DNA of 64,000 bases, taken from the NCBI GenBank assembly GCA_040285825.1, contig JAUPSS010000008.1, positions 806,001-870,000 on the forward strand. Reading direction: 5' to 3'. Made by a program: the position numbers and the translations under genes. Each line of letters opens with the position of its first letter. Position 1 is the stretch's first letter. Source of the stretch: Eukaryota sp. TZLM1-RC (lineage: Eukaryota > Metamonada: BaSk clade). The notes beneath the pieces are model-generated. The model made no database searches and was not told where the DNA came from. It saw nothing but the letters and a program-made list of their open reading frames with translations. Positions 1 through 9,236 of the stretch are shown in pieces.

Positions 1-43
1 TATTGAATTTTCATTATTTAAGCCAAATTTTGTGATAATTGCA

Positions 44-115
44 GTTCTCGTGGCGCAATGGAAGCGCATCAGCCTCCGGAGCTGAAGGTTTCGGGTTCGA
101 ACCCCGACGGGAACG
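44..115 (+). tRNA. tRNA-Arg (anticodon CCG)
   Basis: A full cloverleaf can be folded. The 7-bp acceptor pairs GTTCTCG with CGGGAAC (one G-T wobble). The D stem is GCGC/GCGC. The anticodon stem TCAGC/GCTGA encloses the loop CTCCGGA, placing CCG at positions 34-36. The T arm is TCGGG-TTCGAAC-CCCGA, followed by a G discriminator. There is no intron. CCA is not encoded, as usual in eukaryotes. Decodes CGG. Confidence 0.93.
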
Positions 116-119
116 ATTT

Positions 120-350
120 TGATGTAGTGAAAGCTACATCTCAATCTCGAATAGCATTCTGCAGTGTCAAGGTAGTGGACTTAGTTGAAAATATGTATGG
201 ACGTTTTGGAACGATTGCAAAGTATCTTCTTGATGATTTTGAAAATTTTGTAAAAACAGGAATGAATTAGCGTTTTGATCGTCGTTTGTGGTTGAATCGT
301 ATTGTTTTACTTTTTCAAAACAATTCCAAAAAGTAGTTGCTTTAATGGAT
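120..350 (+). mobile_element. C-terminal remnant of a non-LTR retrotransposon
   Basis: Begins within a few bases of the tRNA-Arg 3' end. The translation contains FGTIAKYLLDDFENFVK, then after a stop LWLNRIVLLFQN. This matches the end of the LINE family better preserved at 28.7-29.7 kb (LGKAAMAFLEDFDVVVK ... VYWQSRIVFSI). It is 5'-truncated and broken. Its position just behind a tRNA may reflect insertion-site choice. Confidence 0.5.
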
Positions 351-387
351 GATATATCCCTGATTGGTTCGTTTGATTACTGTATAT

Positions 388-880
388 TTATTGAATTTGC
401 ACACTTAATTAAAATAATTCATAACCAATGGGACGAATATCATTAAACCAAGATTTCCTCTACAAAATCTTGATCTGCTTGCTGTCTAGCTAAAGCTTCT
501 CTTATTCGATTGAAAAACTGAGGTAATCTATTAATAATGGCAAATTGAATTCGAGAGCGCCATAAAAAATTATCAAATCTTTTCATTGTTTTTTCTTGAA
601 TTATTTTCGGAAGTCATTCAAAAAAGTTTCTGCTTCTACTGGTAGTCTTCCGTTTATCGAAAATGAGAAAGCAATAAAAACTAGCTGTGTATTTCAACCA
701 GCATTAGCTTCTTCGATATCTTTGTCATATTTTCTATGTTTTTCTTTTGCTTTAAAATCAAGAGCACTCACAGGATTAAGTTTTCTTCTGTAAACCAAAG
801 TATCATTTGCAACATTACATGAGACAAAGTCAACAATAGATTCAGAATTATCAATCCAATCACAGTATACATCACAACTT
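388..880 (-). mobile_element. 5'-truncated LINE end, family L1, copy a
   Basis: On the minus strand this carries the C-terminal coding end of the family best seen at 46.35-47.19 kb: DVYCDWIDNSE, VDFVSCNVANDTLV, LDFKAKEKHRKYDKDIEEA. The family's 3' UTR follows, ending in GTGTGCAAATTCAATAAATA. The pattern of EP.L / VDF(V)..N / K...Y is that of the domain downstream of reverse transcriptase in many protist and plant LINEs (family knowledge). The reading frame has stops. The upstream half is missing, as expected of incomplete target-primed reverse transcription. Confidence 0.7.
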
Positions 881-984
881 CTCAAGTTACAGTCCATATT
901 TGAATGAGTTATCTTGTGAACTCGATAGATTGCCGCCACAAATTTGGACCAAATGTTTTCCCCAATCAATTCAAGAAATCGCAA

Positions 985-1920
985 ACCGATTTCCTTTTAC
1001 TTTGCAGTTTTGCTGTAGAAAACTTCAACAAAAATTGTCAAAGATTTTTTAAAGCTTGGATTTTGATTTTAGACTTGGCTTGTACAAGAAAAAGAATCTC
1101 GCTTTCGCAAATTTTTTACAAGATATGTGCGATAGTACATCTTCTGCCTTAGTAACAACAATTCCTCAAGTTCATGGCACTCTCTTAACCGATTCTGCTT
1201 GGACTTTGAATATGAGATTTCGTTCCTTTATCTGGCCTGATAATTTGCCCCATAATTCAATTTGAAAATGTTCTCGAACAATTACATCTACTCATTTGTT
1301 AAATTGTAAACATTTTTTTACTTTTAGAAGCAAGGTTCACGATGCTGAAAGAAACCAATTTTATTGTATGTGTAAGTCTCATAGAATTGAATCCTATTTG
1401 GAACCTCTGTTGAATCAGTTTGATACTGAAGATGATTTTCATAAGAATAATAGAGGTGAAGTCATATTACCTGGAATAGATGGAACCTTCATTTTGGTGG
1501 ATGTAGTGTCTGTTGATCCTTGTAATGCCTCAAATGAAAGGCTTGCTAATTCTGAATTTCATAATCCTCTTTCAAATGCTGAAAATTTCAAACTCAAAAA
1601 ATACAGTGAACCTTTGTCCAAATTGTCCAGCCAACAGCATGCAAAATACAATTTGTATCCAGTTGTATTTTTTCTATTTGGTTCGCTTGCTCCAACGGCT
1701 ATACGTTTTTGGCGGATTTTGAATTGATTGTAAAGAGAAGAACTAACAGAAATTACCACAGATTGTTTTGGCAAAATAGAATTGTGTTTTCTATTTTTAA
1801 GGAGATGTTGAAGATGCTTTCTGATGCTTTGCTTTTGCTTGGATCTCACTATGAGAGAGTTGTATCTAGTTGTTTTGTTTTGGACAGATTTGTGATTTAG
1901 TTGTTGATTTATAAGTTGTT
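985..1920 (+). mobile_element. 5'-truncated LINE end, family L2, copy a
   Basis: The frame-shifted translation contains LNMRFRSFIWPDNLPHNSI, then HLLNCKHFFTFRSKVHDAE, SYLEPLLNQF, VILPGIDGTFILVDVVSVDP and LFWQNRIVFSIFKEML. The zinc-binding-like 'HLLNC' segment and the 'PG.DG.....VD....DP' motif are typical of the region C-terminal to LINE reverse transcriptase. The same segments recur at 16.5, 28.7 and 44.7 kb. There is a stop after HNSI and a frameshift near 1720. It abuts oppositely oriented L1 copy a, so one was probably inserted beside or into the other. Confidence 0.7.
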
Positions 1921-2149
1921 TAATAAATAAATAATGATTAAAAAATTCCTAAGATGATTTCTGAAGTTCTGATGTTTGTCAGTGCACATTACGAAGACAT
2001 TGCTGTTGTACGGTTTGATGATATGGGAGCTTGCTTTGTAGATGTTGACTTCTAGATTGCAATTTATTGTTTAGTTTCTCGGTTGATTATATCGAAGAAA
2101 TTTGAAAAGGTTGAAATGATTGGGATTGTTCATTACATAAGGCAAAAAA

Positions 2150-2222
2150 TACAGGCACCGGGGGTTGAACCCGGGACCGCCTCTGTGTGAGAGAGGCATC
2201 CTAACCACTAGACCATGCCTGT
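2150..2222 (-). tRNA. tRNA-Val (anticodon CAC)
   Basis: On the minus strand the acceptor ACAGGCA pairs perfectly with TGCCTGT, with an A discriminator. The D arm includes TCTAGTGGTTAGGA, which doubles as the A box. The anticodon stem CCTCT/AGAGG holds the loop CTCACAC, giving anticodon CAC. The T arm is CCGGG-TTCAACC-CCCGG (B box). No intron is seen. Decodes GTG. Confidence 0.93.
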
Positions 2223-2287
2223 CTACTTGTGCACAGGGTGGGTGAAAAAATTGGCAATTGGTGTGTTTTTCAGCAAATGTTGTACTA

Positions 2288-2300
2288 TTATTTATTTAAT

Positions 2301-2343
<43 letters not shown>

Positions 2344-2360
2344 TTTTATTTTATTTATTT
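2288..2360. repeat. (ATTT)n microsatellite
   Basis: About 70 bp of nearly perfect TTTA tetranucleotide repeat, becoming TTTTA at the right edge. It lies about 65 bp from tRNA-Val and just upstream of the Fanzor pseudogene. It produces a spurious open frame rich in Leu, Ile and Phe. Confidence 0.95.
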
Positions 2361-2715
2361 GGGTCACTGTTTTTCATAAACTGTTTTATACATTTAATAC
2401 CAATGAATGAAACTTTCTTGTTGGTTGTAATGTAATGTGGGCTATCAGTGAAAAGTCTCACAAGCTCAGTATTTCATATTGATTGTTGAAAGTACAATGA
2501 TTTGTTTGATATTAATAATTCGAATCTAAAATGTACAAAACAAGAAGTTCAATGTAAACGCCCTCGAATCAGCGTTCAAAGTCGGTGTTTTGGTGTTTCA
2601 AAATGAATTTAATTTTTGAAAAAATAATTAAAATTAACAAATATTTTATTAAATTAGCTTCAGTTAAGACTTTCATCGTCAAATGGGCTTGTAAAGGGGA
2701 AAGTTAATTTTAAAA

Positions 2716-4607
2716 TGGACCTTGATTCTGAATATATTGCAAAGTATTGGAAGGTTCATGAAAATGATCCCTTCTCAGATTTTTCCTTATCCCAAAGAAG
2801 AACTGTAGTTGCGGTTTATTGTTTGAGCGATACAGATTTAACCATGAAATTCTTTAATCTTTTTTAACAATGACCAATTCATGGAAACTGTTAACCATAA
2901 ACCTTATGATGGTTATAAGGACAACATAAAAAATGTCATCATAGATCCGAAAATGATTGACGTGATCGATGAGGCAGTAATTAGGTGTCAGGAGATTTCT
3001 ATTGTTGATTTAGAATTCATTTGTGGTTATTAATTGCATCTTTTTGACTTAAACCCTAATGATAATTAACCAAAAATTGAAACGCAATTTCTTCGTGACC
3101 TTTTTATTCAGGTCACATCTCAAAATGAGGAGGAAAGTTCTCTTAACCCAAAGATAAAAACAGCTTTGCAAAATTCTCTTTGTGCGCCATTGATGGTATT
3201 CTATCACCAATTGACAAATTGATTGTGAATTTCTGAAATAACAGTCAAGAGCATTACTTTAACTGCTTCGATAGATTTGTTGATGTTTTCTATGATGCTA
3301 AGAGAAACAACAGCGTTCTGAAAAAACAGGATAAGAAAAACTTATCATTTATCAGCATAGATAAATTTCTCCTTCTACAAGGACGTAGAGATATTGATGG
3401 TAAAACATCTGCAATGAGAAACAAAGTCTCATCAATTGCTTCGCTTTTCATCAATGACCGGACCCCTCTTTTACTTTCCACTAATTCCAAAAGGGAAAAG
3501 TATTTAAAATTTGATTTTTCGTCAAAATCAAATTTGTATTTGAAAGCAATGTTTTATATTAATAATTATTTAGAAGATGAGGAGAGCAAACTCTTTCACG
3601 CTCTGCCTTTGAAGAATTCTTGTGTTCACTCGTATATCAGAATTGACAAGACAAGTTTATTGAACTTGTTCTTTAACGAATTCAAGGACATTCTTGGTCA
3701 AAAGTCGGCTTATAAATTTGATGATCAAAAGATGGGTTTGTTCTTATGGAACACCATTTTGAAAATGGACGAGATTGAAAACACTAAACTTTATTCAGAA
3801 GATTCAAAATACATCATGTCTAGCATCGAGACTGATGGAATAGCAGTATCATTCATTCAATCTAGAATTGACTTGAAAAAACTCAAGGTAACTGCAAAAG
3901 AATTGAAAGATACAGAAATCTCAAGAAATCAATATTCCCCACGAAATTGATTACTCATTAAATTTGAGAAATAATGAACAAAAACTAAATCTGTAGGAAG
4001 ATGGGAAGCAACTTTATCCCAATTCAATTCCAAAAGCTGCAGATTTGACACATTTAGGGAGTATATTAAACAAAAGAATTTTGTGAATAGTATTGTTGGT
4101 GAAGTCTATCATCAAAATTTTTTTAGGAAACTAAGATGGTGGGCTGAGATTAATCGCACAAGATCTGAGGCAAAGATGATTCAGAGCTTCAAATCAGTAA
4201 TTGGTGATCCCCGCCAAGTAGTTGTCGAAATTGGAGAAAGGGAACAACGAAAACACATGAAATTCAAAGAACCTACCAAAAGAAAAGGTTTGAGAATTCT
4301 GTTTAAGAAGGCTGGTTATAAGGTCTTTTAACTGATGAGTTTCGAACCAGTTGCGGTTGTTTCAATTGCAAGAAAGCGGAGAAAATAGTTGAAACATTTC
4401 GATAATGAAGAAAACCCTGGTCATGGAAGAGGCATGAGATGTCGATTCGTCACGGGCTTACCATGTGTAAATCATGCGAGAGATCGAAATGATTCGCTGA
4501 ATATGTTGGCAGTGATGGAAGCACGTGTAAAAGGTGGAGAGAGACCGGAATACCCACACAGAGTCAAGGTTGGTGAAGGTTCAAAGAAAATATTCTCAAA
4601 AACTTAG
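2716..4607 (+). pseudogene. Fanzor (eukaryotic TnpB-like RNA-guided nuclease), family A, decayed copy F1
   Basis: Full-length relic of about 630 codons, broken by several stops and frameshifts. It starts MDLDSEYIAKYW. A helical N-terminal half follows, then the pre-RuvC segment YIMSSIETDGIAVSFIQSR (about 3810-3870). Around 4090-4330 come LRWWAEINRTRSEAKMIQSF, a RuvC-II strand VVVEIGE, and the EPTKRKGLRILFKKAGYKVF segment. Next are the hallmark TDEFRTSCGC-x-NC of the zinc ribbon and a RuvC-III motif RDRNDSLNML with the Asp kept. Fanzor proteins are TnpB relatives that cut DNA under guide-RNA control. The RuvC-I motif is not clear here, and the region near 3950-4080 is damaged. The 3' end lies 61 nt upstream of the ARL6 start codon on the same strand. 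Confidence 0.8.
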
Positions 4608-4620
4608 TCCCTCTACATCA

Positions 4621-4668
4621 GTGTAAAAAGAACACTTATTTCATTGTTATAGACATCATCTGTAACAA
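4621..4668 (+). promoter_or_regulatory. Shared 5' block of ARL6 (candidate core promoter or Fanzor right end)
   Basis: The 43 nt beginning GTGTAAAAAG differ at only five positions from the block before the coiled-coil gene at 6545. The core GRACACTTATTNCATTGTTA recurs before NOP16. The block lies between the Fanzor tail and the start codon, ending about 5 nt before ATG. Whether it belongs to the host promoter or the mobile element cannot be decided from one window. Confidence 0.6.
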
Positions 4669-5242
4669 ATGGGCTTCTTATCTTTCCTAAAACGTGCTTT
4701 TGGTGTTCAACCTCCTTCTGGGCGAGTCTTGGTATGCGGTTTGGATGGTGTAGGCAAGAGTTCTATTCTGTCTTTCATGAAAAGTGATCCAAAAGACAAT
4801 GTTGTAGTTCCCACTGTGGGCTACTCTTTAGAAGAGTTTTCTTTCAATGGTTTTTCTTTTACGGTTTTCGACATGTCTGGCCAGTCTCGATATCGTGACC
4901 TGTGGGAGCACTATATCAAAGAATCACAGGCCATTATCTATGTTATTGATGCCACAGATAAGCTACGACTAGTAGTAGCAAAGGATGAATTAGCTAATAT
5001 TCTACAACATCCAGACCTTAAGAATGTACCATTCCTTCTGCTTGCTAATAAAATGGATCTCCAAGAGGCTTTAGCTCCCTCTGTCATAGTCACAGAGATG
5101 AATCTTTCACAGTTGCTGTCAAGTAGAAACTGGCATATAAATGGCACTTGTGCACTTGATGGAGGTTTGTCTCATCTAATTACTTACTGCAGATGGTCTT
5201 GATTCGGGATTTTCTTGGTTAGCTGATCAACTGCGGTCGTGA
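4669..5242 (+). CDS. ARL6: ARL6/BBS3-type small GTPase (two exons)
   Basis: ADP-ribosylation-factor-like GTPase. In ciliated eukaryotes ARL6 recruits the BBSome coat to membranes for ciliary cargo traffic. Joining exons 4669-5164 and 5193-5242 gives 181 aa, the normal size. Visible parts: Gly2 (possible N-myristoylation), G1 GLDGVGKS at residues 24-31, Thr49, G3 DMSGQ at 68-72 and G4 NKMD at 127-130. The stretch [21 protein letters not shown] and 'LRLVVAKDEL' is what separates ARL6 from other ARF/ARL proteins. Without removing a 28-nt intron the frame runs into a stop and loses the conserved end. With it removed the protein continues CALDGDGLDSGFSWLADQL, the expected last helix. The upstream flank is a Fanzor tail plus a shared block. 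Confidence 0.93.
5165..5192 (+). other. 28-nt spliceosomal intron in ARL6
   Basis: Starts GTTTGT and ends TTACTGCAG. Removal restores the reading frame (split codon GA|T boundary, phase 1) and the conserved ARL6 C-terminus. There is a possible branch-like CTAAT before TACTTACTGCAG. Confidence 0.9.
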
Positions 5243-6424
5243 TACGTTTGTTGGAAGGTATTTCTGTATTTTTATATTTTTTGTAGATTGGTCATAAATT
5301 ACTTAATGGGACGTATTTATTTGCTTGCTTCAATAGGACTAAGTTTTATTCTTAATTTTACCTTACTAATCTGCTACAACTTGTCTTTGCAAAAGTCTCT
5401 GATGTAAGCTATACAGATAACGCATTATTGATGTGATGGTTGCATGTGGTCGAAGGACTAGTAGATAAGTCTGTAAGAGATATAGATAAAAGAGGTGTTT
5501 ATAATGAGTAGGTGTTAGCAGAATAGCCGCTATAGTAGTAATTTTGTTTATAGTTCTTTAGTGAGTACATTTTTGAGGAAAAATATAATTCTTTCTTCCG
5601 TTTCTCTTTGTATTTCCACTTGTTATAAACACGTATTGAACCTATGTCATACAACTCGAGCTCCCAACGTTCCAAGGCTGTGTTAACATAGGGAGAAAAT
5701 TCAATGCAATAATACTATACAATATCGCGTTTCCTGAAATGTTGGGCGATTTGGGCCATTAGCAAACAATCGCCCAATAAAAAGGTGCCCCACATTTTAG
5801 GAAACACGGTATGGTTGAAGTTTATATTTTGACGATGTGAAAAATGTCTTGACAGGCTGGAAGTTATCAGTAACAAAAATTGCAATTTGAAGAAGAAATC
5901 TCCAGTTGGGGAACAATCTTCAACAACCTAGACTTAAATAATGATATTCATGGTCAGAATTATAGATTTATTTTACAATTAATTATTGTCTTGAGGTAAT
6001 TTGCAACGAGTGAACACCCCATGCACTACTGTGATGACCTCATGACGAAATGGTTTTGAGTGTTACCTTCAACTATGATTGAAATTGGACAAGAATCAAA
6101 TTGAGTCACTGCGACATGGCACCATGTGATAACTTCAGGGCTAGGAGCCAGCTCATTGATGATTAATGAAACTACTTCAGCAAATCGTCATGTCTGTTTT
6201 AATTAACTTCACAGCTATACATTCAAACAGTTAAGGCTGATGCTGGTTCAACAAAAAGACCAGGTATTAAGGAGAAAAAAATCTACAAAGACAACATCAA
6301 AGTCTCGAATTCTCTCTTATCGGTTTATATTTGTAAAAATATGCCGTTGTGATGACGGAATAATATAAATAAAAATTAATAGATGATATGCACGACGCTA
6401 ATATAACTATAAAAATACAGAGAG
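5243..6424. other. Intergenic region with one hairpin repeat
   Basis: No convincing coding sequence was seen in either strand over about 1.2 kb. It contains a nested palindrome at 5727-5808. The rest is AT-rich with stops in all frames. It could hold decayed transposon or an unrecognised RNA gene. Confidence 0.6.
5727..5808. repeat. Nested inverted repeat (MITE-like hairpin)
   Basis: The inner arms TTGGGCGATT and AATCGCCCAA are perfect 10-bp complements around a 16-nt loop. The outer arms CGTTTCCTGAAATG and CATTTTAGGAAACACG pair with a small bulge. An 82-nt hairpin fits a small MITE or a structured RNA. No target duplication was identified. Confidence 0.6.
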
Positions 6425-6490
6425 CCAAATTCGATGAAGGTTCAAAGAAAAGGAATCAAGGAGAAAATCTTCCAAAATAGTCAGTCTCTC
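6425..6490 (+). pseudogene. Fanzor 3'-end remnant upstream of coiled-coil gene (F10)
   Basis: The sequence from GAAGGTTCAAAGAAAA onward aligns with the last 40-50 nt of the family A Fanzor at 4574-4607 and the bases after it. Only the tail is left. It directly precedes the shared block. Confidence 0.55.
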
Positions 6491-6497
6491 TACAACG

Positions 6498-6544
6498 GTG
6501 TAAAAAGGACACTTATTGCATTGTTACAGACAATATCTGTCAGA
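6498..6544 (+). promoter_or_regulatory. Shared 5' block before the 290-aa coiled-coil gene
   Basis: 43 nt starting GTGTAAAAAGGACAC, with five differences from the ARL6 block and the same distance to the start codon. It sets the start at 6545. A longer open frame from 6434 reads through the block and the Fanzor tail and is not credible as protein. Confidence 0.6.
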
Positions 6545-7417
6545 ATGAACCCAAATTCTCAGTCTGTTCAGGACGTAATATCAGCTGCTGATCGACTACT
6601 TACCTCCTTGCGGTCCTCACAGTTATCTTACCCTTCTAAAGTGGAACCCACTGCAGCTCCTCCCAGACTCGTGTCACAACTCATCGATTCGTTGACTTCT
6701 GCCAATGATTTCATCAACAGTTATAGGGATTCGCTAGCCCCTTGCATCGAGCACCCAGAGAATCTCCCCATACCATTTCCACTAAGTTTACCTCCTCAAC
6801 ATCTGGTTTCTTCCGTAGAGGAAGGCGCTGGGTTTAGCGAACTATGTAACATTACCTACTCTTTATTTAAGTCCGTTACATTCTTAAAATTCACAACTGA
6901 TGCGAAACTTTCAGCATTATCTAGATGCAACAAGAAAACTCAAAACGAAAATTCTTCACTTAAAACACAAATAAGAGAACTGAATGAAGCCTTGGACGAA
7001 AAAGATAAGGAAAAAAGACATTTGGAATCTGTTCATCAATCAAGTAGAAGAGAAATTAAACATGAGGTTACCGAATTACGAAATCTTTATGAAAATCACT
7101 TATACAAACTTAAACAGCAGCTGGAACAAACCCAGCTTGAGAATTCAGAGCTTGTGAATAATATAGCTGAGTCAGAAAGGGTTAGAAGAAGTCTTGAAAG
7201 TGATGTTGCAAAAGGTCATAAAGAAATCGACTCTCTCAGACGGGAACTCTCTTTTAATGAACAAACGAGAGCTCAACTTTCTAAAGAAGTCAATCTACTT
7301 CGTTCAAAGCTAGCTTCTCTCAATATTGATCCTAATGAAGATTTCTCTTTTGGGGAAGAAGATTTATCAAAGTCAAGTCTTTGTGAGCACTTCTCACGGC
7401 ATGGTTTGGATTTGTAA
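6545..7417 (+). CDS. Coiled-coil protein, 290 aa, function unknown
   Basis: I do not recognise the family. From ATG 6545 the first ~140 residues are soluble and probably helical, containing SAADRLLTSLRSSQL and a Pro-rich stretch near residue 75. Residues ~145-270 form a long heptad-rich coiled coil with runs such as LKTQIRELNEALDEKDKEK and LEQTQLENSELVNN. A short acidic tail (EDFSFGEEDL) follows. There is no signal peptide or membrane segment. Such proteins are common in basal-body, Golgi-tether and cytoskeletal roles, but nothing here selects one. The gene runs towards the neighbouring coiled-coil gene, with 48 bp between stop codons. Confidence 0.8.
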   Translation: MNPNSQSVQDVISAADRLLTSLRSSQLSYPSKVEPTAAPPRLVSQLIDSLTSANDFINSYRDSLAPCIEHPENLPIPFPLSLPPQHLVSSVEEGAGFSELCNITYSLFKSVTFLKFTTDAKLSALSRCNKKTQNENSSLKTQIRELNEALDEKDKEKRHLESVHQSSRREIKHEVTELRNLYENHLYKLKQQLEQTQLENSELVNNIAESERVRRSLESDVAKGHKEIDSLRRELSFNEQTRAQLSKEVNLLRSKLASLNIDPNEDFSFGEEDLSKSSLCEHFSRHGLDL

Positions 7418-7465
7418 TTTAATTGTAAAATAAAATAAGTAGGAAAAAAGTTTTTATTTACATGG

Positions 7466-9124
7466 TCACTCTAACGGTATTGGCTTGACTATACCATTAT
7501 CAAGGACCTTTTCTGACTTTTCATGTGATTTCTGATTGGTTTCCGGAAGTTCTGTACCACAAAACTCAGCTAATCCTCTAATAAGGATGCTTAAATCACC
7601 TAATAAGGGACGTTCCTTTTTCAGAAGTTTGTTTTCTTCTAATAATTCAGAATTTTCAACGCGAATTGAATTCAAGTCTTGGCATAGTGTGGAATTTTTG
7701 GTAAAAAGTTCATTTTCTCGGATTGTCAATCGATCCACATCATCAGTGAGCTGTTTTTTGATTGACTGAAGATCCGTGACATGCTGTTCTAAAATATTGG
7801 CCTTGTCACTCAACCTTGACAATTCACTTTTTAAATCTGCTATTTCATGTAAAGAATTCTTTAATTTAGATTGATTTTCCTCAAGTTTTGACTTCAAAAC
7901 TCTATTTTCTGAATTTAAATTCTGATTTACAACTAAAATGTCATCAACATTTCTGGTATTGGCATTTAAAATTTTGAAATTTTGAGCAGCTCGCACAATA
8001 ACATCATCGACTAACTGATAATGATCTCCTCTCTGCCCCTGCGAAATATTGGAACAAGAGAGGCGTAATACAATTTCAAAACAAAGAATATTTAGTTCTT
8101 CCCCTTTGGAAATTGGTAAATGTGGAGCAAGAAATTTAAATATTTCCTGAGAAATTTCCAAGGTCAATGGAAAATAACAAACTTGCTTCAAAATACTTAG
8201 GACAGTTACCAAAACACTAGGTTCTTTGTATAGAAATTCCACTAAAATGTTTAAAAATTCAACACTTTCGGATAAGAGTTCAGCAATGGCATTTCTATTT
8301 GTTTTTTCAACCAGAAATTTTATGCAATCCAACCAGCAAAGTTGACTAGCCTTGTCAAAATGCTGAAAATTTGTCAAGAGAAGGTTCAAAGTGTCGATAA
8401 AGAGATCAGGTTGGAAAATTTGAGCCAATTCGACACCCAACACACTAGATTCAACAATCAAACCCTTGATTGATTGATTAAGCAGGTTAAAAACTGTTTC
8501 CTCTTTCACACTGCACTTATCCACAAGAATTGCATCCTTAACCAGACAACAGAAAAACTTCATCAATAAAGGCTCTTCCCTAAACTCAAGCTCGTCCAAC
8601 TGAGCAACTACCCCCTTTACCACACTAGAGTTGGAAAGAACACATGAGGGAGAGAGATCGTACACAAGTTTTAGTATTGAGCAAACGTTGGAAGGAGAAC
8701 AGTGGAGATGTGGTATGGAGTGAGAGATTATGGGAGAGAGGGTGGATGACGGTATGTGGGAAGAAAATGAGGTTAGTATAAGCAAAGAATGATCAGAAGG
8801 AACGTGTTTGATTGCAAGATTTAATAAATAGCTAGTAAGTTCTGAGGGAATACAGGTAGGGTCCAGTTGAGAGGTGGCGAGAGAAATGGGAGCAAGACAT
8901 AATGAAGAATTAGGTATTGAACTAAGCACAGAGAGGACTTCTATAAGAGAGTTAGCTGAAAAGGAGGAAGTTTGAAGCAAGGGATATAGCACATCAAGGC
9001 ACTGACTAAGATCCGATTCAGAGGAAAAAGATTTCAGCTTGTAAAGTAAGGTAGTAAGTAACTTACTGGCTTGTTGCTCCGTGAGAGGGAAAAGAGAAGG
9101 GAGAGCATTAAGCAGGTCAAGCAT
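7466..9124 (-). CDS. Helical-repeat plus coiled-coil protein, 552 aa, function unknown
   Basis: The start is the only well-placed ATG on the minus strand. Residues 1-390 are Leu-rich helical hairpins of ARM/HEAT type (LLNALPSLFPL, LLILTSFSSHIP, VLVTVLSILKQVCYFP). Residues ~400-510 are coiled coil (ENRVLKSKLEENQSKLKN, LEQHVTDLQSIKKQL). The tail is polar with no membrane segment. The combination suggests a scaffold or tether, as in vesicle-tethering or axonemal proteins. This is inference only. No intron is needed. A decayed Fanzor (family B) ends 112 nt upstream of the start on the same strand. Confidence 0.8.
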   Translation of the reverse strand: MLDLLNALPSLFPLTEQQASKLLTTLLYKLKSFSSESDLSQCLDVLYPLLQTSSFSANSLIEVLSVLSSIPNSSLCLAPISLATSQLDPTCIPSELTSYLLNLAIKHVPSDHSLLILTSFSSHIPSSTLSPIISHSIPHLHCSPSNVCSILKLVYDLSPSCVLSNSSVVKGVVAQLDELEFREEPLLMKFFCCLVKDAILVDKCSVKEETVFNLLNQSIKGLIVESSVLGVELAQIFQPDLFIDTLNLLLTNFQHFDKASQLCWLDCIKFLVEKTNRNAIAELLSESVEFLNILVEFLYKEPSVLVTVLSILKQVCYFPLTLEISQEIFKFLAPHLPISKGEELNILCFEIVLRLSCSNISQGQRGDHYQLVDDVIVRAAQNFKILNANTRNVDDILVVNQNLNSENRVLKSKLEENQSKLKNSLHEIADLKSELSRLSDKANILEQHVTDLQSIKKQLTDDVDRLTIRENELFTKNSTLCQDLNSIRVENSELLEENKLLKKERPLLGDLSILIRGLAEFCGTELPETNQKSHEKSEKVLDNGIVKPIPLE

Positions 9125-9236
9125 CTGATTCTGAGAATTTCACACAAAGTGAATATTGAATAAATATCTCTAATAATTGTGTAAACTTCTCAGCACCAAG
9201 GGTTAGTATACACTAAACACCTTGGAAATACGTTGA

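Noticed and set aside
2229-2435. 68-codon frame rich in Leu, Ile, Phe and Tyr
   Set aside because: Translation of the ATTT microsatellite; no conserved feature.
6434-6544. N-terminal extension of the coiled-coil gene
   Set aside because: It reads through a Fanzor tail and the shared 5' block that in two other genes lies outside the coding sequence; ATG 6545 is placed as in those genes.
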